Positions 16,925 through 25,505 are shown, counted from the stretch's first letter. The stretch is 64,000 bases of DNA from Shewanella sp. MR-4 (GCF_000014685.1 NC_008321.1:3965001-4029000), one strand, 5' to 3'. Made by a program: numbers and translations. Notes: generated by a model from the sequence alone, not told the origin.

Positions 16925-18148
16925 TTATTTCCAGCCCATCGCCTTCTGCGCGACGGGGGTTTTCAGTGGCGGGAACCAAGATAACAGACGCAATCCCAGA
17001 TTACGCCCAAGGGCCAAGGGCCAGTATTGGTTAGAGAAGCCACGGACTAAAAATTCAATATTGCGAATAGTGCTGTTTCTATCCGCCTCACGGGCCTGCA
17101 AATAGCCATGGGTAACGGCGACACCGCCGATATCCTCACCCTGCGCCAGCGCGCGTTGCAGCACATCGAGCAGGCTGACGACATCCCGAAGGCCCAAGTT
17201 AAACCCCTGCCCCGCAATCGGGTGCAGAGTCTGCGCCGCATTACCGATAAACACGCACCTATGGTGAATCGGCCTTGGCATGTAGGACAGATTTAACGGA
17301 TAAGCATGGCGCTCACTAACGTCGATAAACTGGCCTGCGCGATAGCCAAAGGCTTGCTGCAACGCAGCTAAAAACTCGGCCTTGGGCACTGTGAGCATCG
17401 TTTGAGCGCGGTTATCGTCGAGTGCCCAGACGAGGGATAAACGCGGCTGTCCTTGGCTATCAGCCATTGGTAATAATGCCAGTGGGCCAGTCTCGGTAAA
17501 GCGTTCATAAGCCCAGTGCTGATGCGGCTTATCGGTTTGCAAATTGGCGATAATCGCGGTTTGCTCAAACGCCACTTGAGTGATGGGCAGATTAAAACTA
17601 CTGCGCACCTTGGACTGCAAGCCATCGGCCGCGACCACCAGCTTGGCGCAAATCCGCTCGCCGGAATCGAGCACTAGGGTGTGACTCTCGTTAGCCGGGA
17701 TTAACTCTGACAGTTTGGCAGGGCAATACAGCTTAACCTGAGTTTTATGAAGCTCGCTAAACAGCACTTGGCCGACTCTTTCCAGCTCGACGACTTGGCC
17801 CAGCGCATCTAAGTGAAACTGACTGGCGTTGAGCTCCGTCATCCCAAAATGGCCGCGATCGGATACGTGGATATCCTTAATCGCCGTGCCTAAATGCGCC
17901 AGTTTCGGCCATAAACCTAAACGGGATAACTCGAAGATGGAACCATGGGCAATCGCGATGGAGCGGGCGTCAAAGCCGGGGTGGCTATTATCGGGAAGAT
18001 GCGCCTCGATTAAGGCAATAGATAAAGGTTTTTCAGTGCCAGACAAACGCGCTAAGGCCAGCGCGAGAGTAGCCCCCGCCATGGCGCCACCAACAATGGC
18101 AATATCGACATTTTGAACTGAATTATCCATGTGCTCTGCTACCGTCAT
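16925..18148 (-). CDS. ubiH: FAD-dependent 2-octaprenyl-6-methoxyphenol hydroxylase
   Basis: About 407 residues, paralogous to the next gene; it hydroxylates C1 of the ubiquinone ring. Motifs: VDIAIVGGAMAGATLALALA, AADGLQSKVRSSF, and FIGNAAQTLHPIAGQGFNLG. FIGNAAQT replaces the usual GDAA(H/Q), as is common in UbiH. Start choice is uncertain: ATG at 18148 (MTVAEH) is used, ATG at 18130 (MDNSVQ, with AGAG in front) is equally plausible, and a TTG lies further upstream. E. coli has pepP between ygfB and ubiH; here there is none. Confidence 0.92.
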   Translation of the reverse strand: MTVAEHMDNSVQNVDIAIVGGAMAGATLALALARLSGTEKPLSIALIEAHLPDNSHPGFDARSIAIAHGSIFELSRLGLWPKLAHLGTAIKDIHVSDRGHFGMTELNASQFHLDALGQVVELERVGQVLFSELHKTQVKLYCPAKLSELIPANESHTLVLDSGERICAKLVVAADGLQSKVRSSFNLPITQVAFEQTAIIANLQTDKPHQHWAYERFTETGPLALLPMADSQGQPRLSLVWALDDNRAQTMLTVPKAEFLAALQQAFGYRAGQFIDVSERHAYPLNLSYMPRPIHHRCVFIGNAAQTLHPIAGQGFNLGLRDVVSLLDVLQRALAQGEDIGGVAVTHGYLQAREADRNSTIRNIEFLVRGFSNQYWPLALGRNLGLRLLSWFPPLKTPVAQKAMGWK

Positions 18149-18218
18149 GGGGTTCTCATTCAAGCTATGGCATGGCTAAAAGCGTTTCGCCATCAGGATG
18201 TTAGATTTGAAACTCATT

Positions 18219-18241
18219 AAAGGCGGAATCGTTCCGCCTTT
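18219..18241 (-). terminator. Hairpin terminator after ygfB
   Basis: Perfect 10-bp inverted repeat aaaggcggaa-tcg-ttccgccttt, 13 bases past the ygfB stop on the minus strand. It suggests ubiH has its own promoter in the ~70 bases that remain. Confidence 0.75.
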
Positions 18242-18253
18242 CTCTTTCTACAA

Positions 18254-18829
18254 TTAATGGATCACCGCGGGATCGTCGCCCTCTCCGTGGCTCGGCTCAG
18301 GGCCAAACTCGGAGTAACACAAAATGGCGGCAATACGCACAAATTCCAGCAACTCTGTGTAAGCCGTTTCCGATTCTTCATCATCGGCAACATCAAATTC
18401 CACTTGGGCGATCTCGGCCAGATCTTTGATCACTTCACGCACTTCGGCCGAGGCTTTATTCAGCTTAGGCTGGATAATGGCAATGCCCGTTAAGAAGCTT
18501 TGCGTCCACAGGGACAAGGCCTCAACCCGTTGACTTAACGGCTCTTCCTCTTCGGGAAGCAATGGCATAAAACCAAAATCAAAGTCACTCAAACGGGCAA
18601 CCGAGTCTTGGAACAACTCACACACCAATTGATGCAGAGGTGCGGGTAAGGGCTGACCATCATTCATCAGGTCAAATAACGGTTTAATCCACAGATCGCC
18701 GGTTTGCTCTACGCCACCGCAGATTAAACCCACAAGGGCACCGTGCACTTCCACGGGATGCTGACCAATTTCAGCCGCATCGAGGGCGATTTTTAAGCTG
18801 TCGATGCGTAACGAAGGAGGGGTCGCCAT
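18254..18829 (-). CDS. ygfB: UPF0149 family protein YgfB
   Basis: A 191-residue acidic protein of the YgfB/YecA (UPF0149) family. Recognisable segments: EVHGALVGLICGG, LPLLPEEEEPLSQRVEAL-like (here FMPLLPEEEEPLSQRVEAL), WTQSFLTGI, and the C-terminal EYTELLEFVRIAA-like stretch (AYTELLEFVRIAAILCY). In Pseudomonas YgfB dampens an antitermination-type activator, but the function here is unknown. The ATG at 18829 is chosen over a TTG 12 bases upstream. It is divergent from zapA, the same head-to-head layout as in E. coli. Confidence 0.9.
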   Translation of the reverse strand: MATPPSLRIDSLKIALDAAEIGQHPVEVHGALVGLICGGVEQTGDLWIKPLFDLMNDGQPLPAPLHQLVCELFQDSVARLSDFDFGFMPLLPEEEEPLSQRVEALSLWTQSFLTGIAIIQPKLNKASAEVREVIKDLAEIAQVEFDVADDEESETAYTELLEFVRIAAILCYSEFGPEPSHGEGDDPAVIH

Positions 18830-19054
18830 ATCAGATTCCAATCAGAATTTTCTAGCAGCAATGCTAGCAGAGATAAAGACTTGAACCAACTCTGATCCGG
18901 CATTCTTGAGGACGAAGATAAAAATTCCGGCAACTGCTCACACAAGCAGCAAACAAAACGGCGAATGTGCAATCCATCGGCGGCTTACCTTGCACTTTTA
19001 ATATCAGCCCTATATAGTCCGCCCTATCGATGCCAACGAAAGGATCATCTTCGA

Positions 19055-19357
19055 ATGAGTAATAGTGCAGTTGAAATCACCCTGCTAGGGCGCACCTACT
19101 CTATCGCCTGTCCGAAAGGTCAGGAAGATGCCTTACGCGTAGTGGCGCAAGGGGTTGAGCTACAGCTAACCACCTTAAAAAATCGCACTAATAGCTTAAG
19201 CCGCGAAGAAATTGCCATTATGGCGGCGCTGAATATTGGACACGAGTTGTACCAAGAAAAGCAAAAGAATAAGCAGTATATGAAACAAATGGATGACCGC
19301 ATCAGCCTGTTGCAGTCAACCTTGGAAAACGCCTTAGTTGAGCGTTCAACCAAATAG
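19055..19357 (+). CDS. zapA: Cell division protein ZapA
   Basis: A 100-residue protein that crosslinks FtsZ filaments at the Z-ring. The N-terminal beta-rich head (VEITLLGRTYSIACPKGQE) and the long C-terminal coiled coil (LNIGHELYQEKQKNKQYMKQ onward) are typical. The ATG at 19055 follows AAAGGA; a longer in-frame start upstream lacks family similarity. The gene is followed by the 6S RNA and fthC, a gammaproteobacterial gene order that supports all three calls. Confidence 0.95.
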   Translation: MSNSAVEITLLGRTYSIACPKGQEDALRVVAQGVELQLTTLKNRTNSLSREEIAIMAALNIGHELYQEKQKNKQYMKQMDDRISLLQSTLENALVERSTK

Positions 19358-19470
19358 ATTTAGACTGTGCCACTCGGTGCCAAGCACCATCAATCTGAGA
19401 AGAGTTGCACAGTGAATGGCTAAACTGGCCTATACTTTTTAAGCCAAGATATTAGCGATTCAATACCGTT

Positions 19471-19653
19471 TTTGCTCCCTGGGGTGCAGGCCAACTGGTA
19501 ATGTCCCTGTGCCGATAATTTTGATCTCAGGGTGAATGCTTTACTGACATTGAGCATGCTCGGCTCGTACCGAGAAGCCTTAGGAGGTAATCATTTACCC
19601 GCCTTGAACCTACGGTTCAAGGGCTACACCGGTAGCGGCATTCTGGGGAGCAT
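19471..19653 (+). ncRNA. ssrS: 6S RNA
   Basis: About 183 bases between zapA and fthC, the classic location. The 3' half is nearly identical to E. coli 6S RNA: gagcatgctcgg, ccgagaagcctta, ccttgaacc and ggttcaaggg occur in the same order. The closing stem pairs gctccc (19474-19479) with gggagc (19646-19651). 6S RNA binds the housekeeping RNA polymerase by mimicking an open promoter bubble. Exact ends are estimated from the stem. Confidence 0.95.
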
Positions 19654-19660
19654 CTTATTT

Positions 19661-20335
19661 ATGTCTATCACTTCACCTGTCTCGAACACTTCAGCCCCAA
19701 CAGTCAAGGGGCCACACGGCAATCAGTCTGCAATTGATACCCAGTCGCTAAGCCCAACGCTAAGCCGCGCCGAATTACGCAAACAGATCCGCTTGGCTCG
19801 CCGCTCGCTGCCGATTGAAGTGCAGACTGAGGCGAGCCTTGCCGCCAGTCAGCGAATGCTCGAAAAACTTAGCGCGCTGAATGCCCAGCATGTCGCACTT
19901 TACCTCACCCACGATGGTGAATTGGCAACCGCTCCGCTGATCGCAGCGCTTTGGCGACAGGGGATTCAAACCTATCTGCCACGGCTCCACCCCTTTAATG
20001 CAGGGCAATTATTGTTTTTGCATTACCACGCCGACTCGCCAATGCAGCCGAATCAATTTGGCATTTTAGAGCCTAAGTTGGATGTGCGCGCCGTGATGCC
20101 GATTGAGCGACTCGATGTGGTGGTCACCCCGCTGGTTGCCTTCGATATCAAAGGCAATCGTATGGGCATGGGCGGTGGCTATTACGACAGAACATTAGCC
20201 AATTGGCACGCCAAAGGTAAACCTCTGCCCATGGGTTACGCCCATGATTGCCAACAGGTCACGGCCCTGCCCTGCGAGCATTGGGATGTGCCCTTACCGG
20301 CTATCATCACCCCAAGCAGAGAATGGGAGTTTTGA
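19661..20335 (+). CDS. fthC: 5-formyltetrahydrofolate cyclo-ligase
   Basis: About 224 residues; converts 5-formyl-THF to 5,10-methenyl-THF with ATP, feeding the same folate pool as the glycine cleavage genes nearby. Signatures: LRKQIRLARRSLP (N-terminal basic helix), PLVAFDIKGNRMGMGGGYYDRTL (phosphate/ATP loop) and GYAHDCQQV. An upstream in-frame start would lie inside the 6S RNA, so ATG 19661 is chosen; GGGGAG at 19645-19650 is its likely ribosome binding site and is part of the 6S closing stem. A ~40-residue N-terminal extension before the core is poorly conserved and the true start could be later. Confidence 0.93.
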   Translation: MSITSPVSNTSAPTVKGPHGNQSAIDTQSLSPTLSRAELRKQIRLARRSLPIEVQTEASLAASQRMLEKLSALNAQHVALYLTHDGELATAPLIAALWRQGIQTYLPRLHPFNAGQLLFLHYHADSPMQPNQFGILEPKLDVRAVMPIERLDVVVTPLVAFDIKGNRMGMGGGYYDRTLANWHAKGKPLPMGYAHDCQQVTALPCEHWDVPLPAIITPSREWEF

Positions 20336-20342
20336 AAAGTAG

Positions 20343-20471
20343 GTGCTAGAAGCTAGAGCGCTTCGCTGCTAGAAAAAGCAGAGCATCGCTCCATAACGAC
20401 TTCTTCTTGATTGAATCTAGATTCTAGAGCCATGCAATGGCATTCTAGAGGCCGCAGGCCGTTCTAGATTC
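20343..20471. repeat. CTAG-rich palindromic intergenic element
   Basis: Seven CTAG tetramers occur in about 130 bases between the converging fthC and folM genes. Outer arms gaatctaga (20413-20421) and tctagattc (20463-20471) enclose two small hairpins, gccat-gca-atggc and ggcc-gca-ggcc. It may serve as a bidirectional terminator; the repeated CTAG arrangement suggests a dispersed repeat. Confidence 0.65.
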
Positions 20472-20474
20472 TTT

Positions 20475-21194
20475 TTACTTTAAATGCCGCCCACCATCGA
20501 CATTGTGGCTACGCCCTGTGACGTAGCGGCTCGCCAATAGATAATCCACTAAGGCGATAATCTCCTGATTTCCAGCTTCTTTTGGCAAGATGGCCTTAGC
20601 CAAGGTCTTTTGCCGATAGGCTTCATCATCGCTTGGATTAAAGAGGATCATCGCAGGAGCAATCGCATTCACTTTGACCTCAGGTGCCAATTTTGCCGCA
20701 AAGGATAAGGTTAAGTTATCCAGTGCCGCCTTGCTGGCCGCGTAAGCCATGTGCTTGGCGCTGCCCTTTTCGGCCACATAATCGGTGAAATGGATAATAT
20801 CGCTGGCGCCAATCTCGCCCTCGGCTCCCGCTCGCAGCTGCGAGGCTAAGGCCAAGTTCATTTGATAGGGCACGCTCACATGCACCTGCATCATGCGCTG
20901 CATGACTTCATGGGCGGCAAGGCTTGGGCTGTTATCTGGCAGCCAGTCAGAGGCGTTATGGATAATGGCGCGGATTTTGGGATATTGGCTCAATTGCTCA
21001 ATCAGGGTTTGGAGCTGCGTATTATCGTAGAAGTCGCATTGGATTAAGGTCGCGCCCAAAGACTGCAACTCATCGATGCTGGGATAATGGCTGCGATAGG
21101 TGCCAATCACCTTGTGCCCTTGGGCGAGCAAGTGTTTCGCGAGGGCGTAGCCAATGCGTTTACCCACACCTGTGATAATAATGGGAGCTGTCAT
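20475..21194 (-). CDS. folM: Dihydromonapterin reductase FolM (SDR family)
   Basis: A 239-residue short-chain dehydrogenase that reduces dihydromonapterin (and weakly dihydrofolate) with NADPH. The Gly-rich motif is TGVGKRIGYALA, the arginine-bearing YRSHYPSIDEL matches E. coli FolM, and the catalytic YAASKAALDNL follows IIHFTDYVAEKGS. The C-terminal GRSHNVDGGRHLK is also FolM-like. The ATG at 21194 has AACAGG six bases upstream; ATG 21200 and a longer form are also in frame. It converges with fthC, giving two folate-related genes side by side. Confidence 0.9.
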   Translation of the reverse strand: MTAPIIITGVGKRIGYALAKHLLAQGHKVIGTYRSHYPSIDELQSLGATLIQCDFYDNTQLQTLIEQLSQYPKIRAIIHNASDWLPDNSPSLAAHEVMQRMMQVHVSVPYQMNLALASQLRAGAEGEIGASDIIHFTDYVAEKGSAKHMAYAASKAALDNLTLSFAAKLAPEVKVNAIAPAMILFNPSDDEAYRQKTLAKAILPKEAGNQEIIALVDYLLASRYVTGRSHNVDGGRHLK

Positions 21195-21404
21195 ATTCAT
21201 CCTGTTATTTGCCGAATACGGGCTTATGCGTTCAATGTAGGGCAAATCTTGTTAAGTAAATCATCAATAAAACAGTGTAATACGCAGAATGTTACTGTCT
21301 TTATCATCCTGCACCTAATCATTAAGGCATTAAAGGCTGCATGATTAAGATCTAAAATGATGGCGCCCGCGTATACTCAAGGCCAGCTTAATCGAGGAAG
21401 CCCT

Positions 21405-21794
21405 ATGGAACTGCGGATTTTTTACGACGGTAATTGCCCTTTATGTAGCGCCGAAATGCGTCAGCTTAAAGCGCGCGATCCCGATGATCGCATCGAACTT
21501 GTGGATCTTAATGCCGAGCATTTTGGCGCTCGATTCGGCTATATCGATAAAGAGTACGCCAATACCATTCTTCATGGTGAAACGGCGTCGGGTGAGATTT
21601 TGCTCGGACTCGATGTGACTTGTAAGGCTTGGGAATTAACGGGTACGCGCCCTTGGGTGCAGATGCTACGACTTCCCCTTATCAAACCCGTTGCGGACTG
21701 GACGTATCTTCGCTTCGCCAAGCACAGATACCGCATCTCTTACCTATTGACAGGCAAGGCGCGCTGCGACAATCAATGCCAACTGCCTAAGTAG
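21405..21794 (+). CDS. DCC-family thiol-disulfide oxidoreductase (DUF393)
   Basis: A 129-residue protein opening with the DxxCPLC-type motif (FYDGNCPLCSAEM) that defines the DCC family, a thioredoxin-like fold. The middle contains the family's GRFGYID/G-like stretch and a helical C-terminus with a basic tail. Substrates are unknown. The ATG at 21405 follows GAGGA at good spacing. Stand-alone gene that converges with mdh at a shared terminator. Confidence 0.88.
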   Translation: MELRIFYDGNCPLCSAEMRQLKARDPDDRIELVDLNAEHFGARFGYIDKEYANTILHGETASGEILLGLDVTCKAWELTGTRPWVQMLRLPLIKPVADWTYLRFAKHRYRISYLLTGKARCDNQCQLPK

Positions 21795-21828
21795 CTAGCC
21801 TCAAGTAAGAACTCACATTTAGCCCATA

Positions 21829-21858
21829 AAAAAACGGAGCCATTAGGCTCCGTTTTTT
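21829..21858. terminator. Bidirectional terminator between the DCC gene and mdh
   Basis: Perfect 13-bp inverted repeat aaaaaacggagcc-atta-ggctccgtttttt; A-run on one side and T-run on the other serve both converging genes. Confidence 0.92.
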
Positions 21859-21873
21859 GATAATCCAGATGGA

Positions 21874-22809
21874 TTACTTAACGAAATCAACGCCTAGTTT
21901 GATATCGCCTTTCAGCGTATCTAACATAGAATCACGGGCGTTAGCTTCGAATGCGCTCACTTCACCGTAAGGCAGTACTTTTTCGATACCGTTTTTGCCT
22001 AACAGCACTGGTTGAGCGAAGAATTCTGCGTGCTCGCTGCCGCCGTCAACATAGGCACATTCAACGATGTTAGCTTCGCCTTGCAGACCACGAACCAGAG
22101 ACATACCGAAACGGCAAGCCGCTTGACCCATAGACAGAGTCGCGCTTCCGCCACCGGCTTTAGCTTCAACCACTTCAGTACCCGCGTTTTGGATACGCTT
22201 GGTCAGAGAAGCCACTTCTTCATCAGAGAAAGTCACGCCTTCAACTTGAGACAGTAATGGCAGAATAGTCACGCCACTGTGGCCGCCGATCACGTTCACT
22301 TTAACGTCAGCAACGTTTAAGCCTTTTAATTCAGCGATAAAGGTTTCAGAACGGATAACGTCCAGAGTCGTCACACCGAACAGACGGTTCTTGTCGTAAA
22401 CACCGGCTTTCTTCAACACTTCAGCCGCGATAGCAACAGTAGTGTTTACTGGGTTAGTGATGATACCCACTAACGCTTTAGGGCAAGTTACTGCCACTTT
22501 CTCGATCAGGTTACGTACGATACCTGCGTTGATATTGAACAGATCTGAGCGATCCATACCTGGCTTACGTGCAACACCAGCAGAGATCAATACAACATCA
22601 GCACCAACCAGTGCAGGTGTTGGATCTTCGCCAGCAAAACCTTTGATTTCAACAGCAGTTGGGATGTGGCTCAAGTCAACCGCAACACCCGGAGTTACCG
22701 GTGCGATATCGTATAGAGACAATTGTGAACCCGCAGGCAGTTGAGTTTTTAACAGTAGGGCAAGAGCCTGGCCGATACCACCAGCAGCACCAAGTACAGC
22801 AACTTTCAT
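21874..22809 (-). CDS. mdh: Malate dehydrogenase
   Basis: A 311-residue NAD-dependent enzyme of the TCA cycle, E. coli-like in length. NAD-binding GAAGGIGQALALLL, substrate arginines in ARKPGMDRSDLF, catalytic Asp/His pair near VIRSETF and NVIGGHSGVTILPL. The start ATG at 22809 follows GGAG. It is divergent from argR with a 290-base spacer, an arrangement kept in Shewanella. Confidence 0.98.
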   Translation of the reverse strand: MKVAVLGAAGGIGQALALLLKTQLPAGSQLSLYDIAPVTPGVAVDLSHIPTAVEIKGFAGEDPTPALVGADVVLISAGVARKPGMDRSDLFNINAGIVRNLIEKVAVTCPKALVGIITNPVNTTVAIAAEVLKKAGVYDKNRLFGVTTLDVIRSETFIAELKGLNVADVKVNVIGGHSGVTILPLLSQVEGVTFSDEEVASLTKRIQNAGTEVVEAKAGGGSATLSMGQAACRFGMSLVRGLQGEANIVECAYVDGGSEHAEFFAQPVLLGKNGIEKVLPYGEVSAFEANARDSMLDTLKGDIKLGVDFVK

Positions 22810-23008
22810 AGTTATCTCCGTTATTTCTCGGATATGTGTGACATGGATCTAATTTCCGTTGGCGTCACATTACTGGAATGTCACGTTAATTTCAATTATC
22901 CCTTAGTCGTGGAGACAAAGTTTTAGCGAAACTGAGCATTCCAATGTTGAATATTTACTCTAGTTCAATATCAATACCGACAACACGGCTATCTAGCCAT
23001 CCATAAAT

Positions 23009-23022
23009 TGCATTTTTATTCA
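23009..23022. promoter_or_regulatory. Candidate ARG box in the mdh-argR intergenic region
   Basis: tgcatttttattca differs by one base from the palindromic arms tgaat/attca of the E. coli ARG-box consensus. Its position 78 bases before argR fits autoregulation. A weaker half-site, ttgaataaag, lies at 23081-23090. Confidence 0.45.
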
Positions 23023-23099
23023 GTCATAATGGTTATTTGTTGACACTTTGGCCAAAACTATTCAAAATACGCCTGTTTTTTTGAATAAAGAATAAGACT

Positions 23100-23570
23100 A
23101 TGCAAACGACCAAGAATCAGGATGACCTTGTTAGAATTTTTAAGGCGATTTTAAAAGAGGAGCGCTTTGGCTCCCAGAGTGAAATTGTCGCCGCTTTACA
23201 AGCAGAAGGCTTTAGCAATATTAACCAATCGAAAGTGTCTCGGATGCTGAGCAAGTTCGGTGCAGTGCGCACCCGCAACGCTAAGCAGGAGATGGTTTAT
23301 TGCTTACCCGCCGAACTCGGCGTGCCTACCGCAGGCAGCCCGTTAAAGAACTTAGTACTCGATGTTGACCATAACCAAGCCATGATTGTCGTTCGCACCA
23401 GCCCTGGCGCCGCGCAATTAATTGCCCGTTTATTGGATTCCATCGGTAAACCAGAAGGGATTTTGGGGACCATTGCCGGAGACGACACTATCTTTATCTG
23501 TCCATCCAGCATCCAAGATATCGCCGATACCTTGGAAACCATCAAATCTTTATTCAACTACGCAGAATAA
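23100..23570 (+). CDS. argR: Arginine repressor
   Basis: A 156-residue hexameric transcription factor. The N-terminal winged helix (FKAILKEERFGSQSEIV, INQSKVSRMLSKFGAVRTRN) binds ARG boxes. The C-terminal domain holds the trimer and arginine-binding segments SPGAAQLIARLLDS and GILGTIAGDDTIFI. Length and motifs match E. coli ArgR. The ribosome binding site is weak (A-rich leader). Monocistronic, closed by a strong terminator. Confidence 0.97.
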   Translation: MQTTKNQDDLVRIFKAILKEERFGSQSEIVAALQAEGFSNINQSKVSRMLSKFGAVRTRNAKQEMVYCLPAELGVPTAGSPLKNLVLDVDHNQAMIVVRTSPGAAQLIARLLDSIGKPEGILGTIAGDDTIFICPSSIQDIADTLETIKSLFNYAE

Positions 23571-23573
23571 AAA

Positions 23574-23597
23574 AACAGGTCAGCTTGCTGACCTGTT
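23574..23597 (+). terminator. Terminator of argR
   Basis: Perfect 11-bp inverted repeat aacaggtcagc-tt-gctgacctgtt, followed by ctgtttta. Confidence 0.88.
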
Positions 23598-23729
23598 CTG
23601 TTTTATCTGTACGCTTTTCAGTCCAACATTGCCCTCGTTTCAGTGCTTTTGTCCCAATTACGTTACAGCACAAGACCTATCTGTTGGTTTGGATGACGCA
23701 CACCGAGAACAAACACTCGTCACCCCAAG

Positions 23730-23785
23730 CTTACAAACCTGAGCTTACAAACCTGAGCTCACAAACCTGAGCTCACAAACCTGAG
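23730..23785. repeat. Four tandem 14-bp repeats
   Basis: Four copies of ct(t/c)acaaacctgag: two with t and two with c at the third position. It lies between the argR terminator and the converging NAD(P)-binding gene; no gene overlaps convincingly. Confidence 0.9.
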
Positions 23786-23822
23786 TTCGTCGACTTAGCC
23801 GGTAGTGCTAAGATCGTCAGCC

Positions 23823-24455
23823 TTAGTAGGCCACACTGATCCTTTGATTAAGATGCGCCGCTTTTTCTGCTTCATCGAGCATCGCTTTGGCGTAGTCGGC
23901 CACAGAAATCTTGCTCTGGCCATTCGCATCGGTAAAGAAGCTATCGCCACCTAAACGGTATGGGCCTTCACTGGCACCTGGGTAGATTTCTGCCGCAGGG
24001 CTGACAAAAGTCCAGTTAACAATGGTGTTAGCGGCGCGAAATGCCTTCAATGCCTCACCTTGAGCCAAGGCTTCATCCTTATAGGCGGGCGGGAAATCTG
24101 GCGTAGACACTAAGGTCACTCCCGGCGCAACTTCTAAACTACCTGCACCACCGACCCAAAGTAGACGAGGCACTTTTGCCTGTGGCAACACGGCTAACAG
24201 ATTATTGACCGTCTTCGCGACTATGCCATGGTTCTGCTCGGCGCGCGCACCCACTGCGGCAATCACTACATCGACACCTGCAAATGTGTCGGCTTCCAAT
24301 GGCTGAGTCAGGTCGACACTACGCACTTCTGCCTCGGTTTCGCCAAGCTTGCTTGGGTCACGCACTAAGGCAACCACTTCATGACCACGGCTTCGCGCCT
24401 CGTTAAAAATGGTTCCGCCAATCCAACCTGATGCACCTAATACTGCAATTTTCAT
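23823..24455 (-). CDS. NAD(P)H-binding (NmrA/SDR-like) protein
   Basis: A 210-residue atypical SDR. N-terminal MKIAVLGASGWIGGTIFNEA is a GxxGxxG nucleotide site followed by EVVALVRDPSKL, so NADP is likely. There is no canonical YxxxK, as in regulator-like or YwnB/HSCARG-type members. It reads divergently from a LysR regulator 103 bases away, which often means the regulator controls it. Substrate unknown. Confidence 0.85.
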   Translation of the reverse strand: MKIAVLGASGWIGGTIFNEARSRGHEVVALVRDPSKLGETEAEVRSVDLTQPLEADTFAGVDVVIAAVGARAEQNHGIVAKTVNNLLAVLPQAKVPRLLWVGGAGSLEVAPGVTLVSTPDFPPAYKDEALAQGEALKAFRAANTIVNWTFVSPAAEIYPGASEGPYRLGGDSFFTDANGQSKISVADYAKAMLDEAEKAAHLNQRISVAY

Positions 24456-24558
24456 TTGATAAGTCTCGCTACTGATTTAAATTGAGACCAGTTTACTTGC
24501 GACACTTCTCGTGATAAATATCGATAAATGAGCATGATTGTTTCAGATTGAGATACTA

Positions 24559-25461
24559 ATGGATAAAATCGCCGCCATGCGTAGTTTTATCGAAGTGGCC
24601 AACTGTGGCAGCTTTACTAAGGCCGCAGAACACCTCGATCTGAGTCGCCTACAGGTTTCACGTCATATTCAAGAAATTGAGCAGTGGCTAAGTTTACGTT
24701 TACTGCACCGCACGACCCGCAGCGTGAGCCTCACTCTACAGGGTGAAGAAGCCCTGCAATATTGTCAGCGAGTGCTGAGCGAAGTCGCCGCAATGGAAAG
24801 CCGCGCCCATAGCCATAACACCGAATTAGTTGGCAGTATTCGTATTGCCACGCCCGTCGGACTTGGGCAACACAGTCTATTTGATGTGGTCGATCGCTTT
24901 ATAAAATTACACCCTAAGGTCAATATTCAGCTGTTAATGTCGGACAGTTTTGCTCAATTAGTGGATGAGCGGGTGGACGTGGCACTGCGCTATACCGAGC
25001 AGCCCGATGAGAATTTGATTGCCCGCAAACTGATGAACATAGATGCCGTGCTGTGCGCCGCGCCCAGTTACTTGGCTCAAGCCGAGTCGCTAACCGTCCC
25101 TAACGATTTGCTCAGCCATAATTGCCTTATCCATAGTTCGCAGCAACATTGGCAGCTACTCAAGGAGCAACAGAGTGAGCTGATTAAACCTATGGGGAAT
25201 CTGATGGCGAATGAAATGGGAGTCCTCGTCAGCGCCGCATTGCGCGGGCATGGCATAGCCTACTTGCCCTGCGACTTAGCTAATCCCTATCTGGCCAGCG
25301 GCCAACTACAAGAAGTGCTCCCAGCATACACTGCGCCAGGGCAAACCCTTTGGGCTGTGTACCTCTCCCGCAGTTATCAACAAGCGCTGGTGCGCGCCTT
25401 TATCGATTGTACCGCCCAGCAATGGCAACAGGATCTCAGTAAGTGGACGGCATCGAGTTAA
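24559..25461 (+). CDS. LysR-family transcriptional regulator
   Basis: A 300-residue regulator. The winged helix-turn-helix is MDKIAAMRSFIEVANCGSFTKAAEHLDLSR with recognition helix LQVSRHIQEIE; I quote only its parts: FIEVANCGSFTKAAEHL and LQVSRHIQEIEQWL. A LysR substrate-binding domain follows (about 95-290, GSIRIATPVGLGQ). It belongs to the CrgA/YafC-like subgroup by the MDKxxAMRxF start. The likely target is the divergent NAD(P)-binding gene. Confidence 0.92.
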   Translation: MDKIAAMRSFIEVANCGSFTKAAEHLDLSRLQVSRHIQEIEQWLSLRLLHRTTRSVSLTLQGEEALQYCQRVLSEVAAMESRAHSHNTELVGSIRIATPVGLGQHSLFDVVDRFIKLHPKVNIQLLMSDSFAQLVDERVDVALRYTEQPDENLIARKLMNIDAVLCAAPSYLAQAESLTVPNDLLSHNCLIHSSQQHWQLLKEQQSELIKPMGNLMANEMGVLVSAALRGHGIAYLPCDLANPYLASGQLQEVLPAYTAPGQTLWAVYLSRSYQQALVRAFIDCTAQQWQQDLSKWTASS

Positions 25462-25474
25462 GCCTACAAACAAA

Positions 25475-25505
25475 AACGCACTGAGGCTTTAAGGCTCAGT
25501 GCGTT
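25475..25505. terminator. Terminator between the lysR-type gene and the Dyp peroxidase gene
   Basis: Inverted repeat aacgcactga / tcagtgcgtt with an internal ggctttaaggc. It lies between two converging genes. Confidence 0.8.

Noticed and set aside
19532..19660. N-terminal extension of FthC
   Set aside because: The region is 6S RNA by strong similarity and the extended residues are not FthC-like.
23730..23785. CRISPR array or ARG boxes downstream of argR
   Set aside because: Contiguous 14-base units without spacers and without the tgaat/attca arms of an ARG box.
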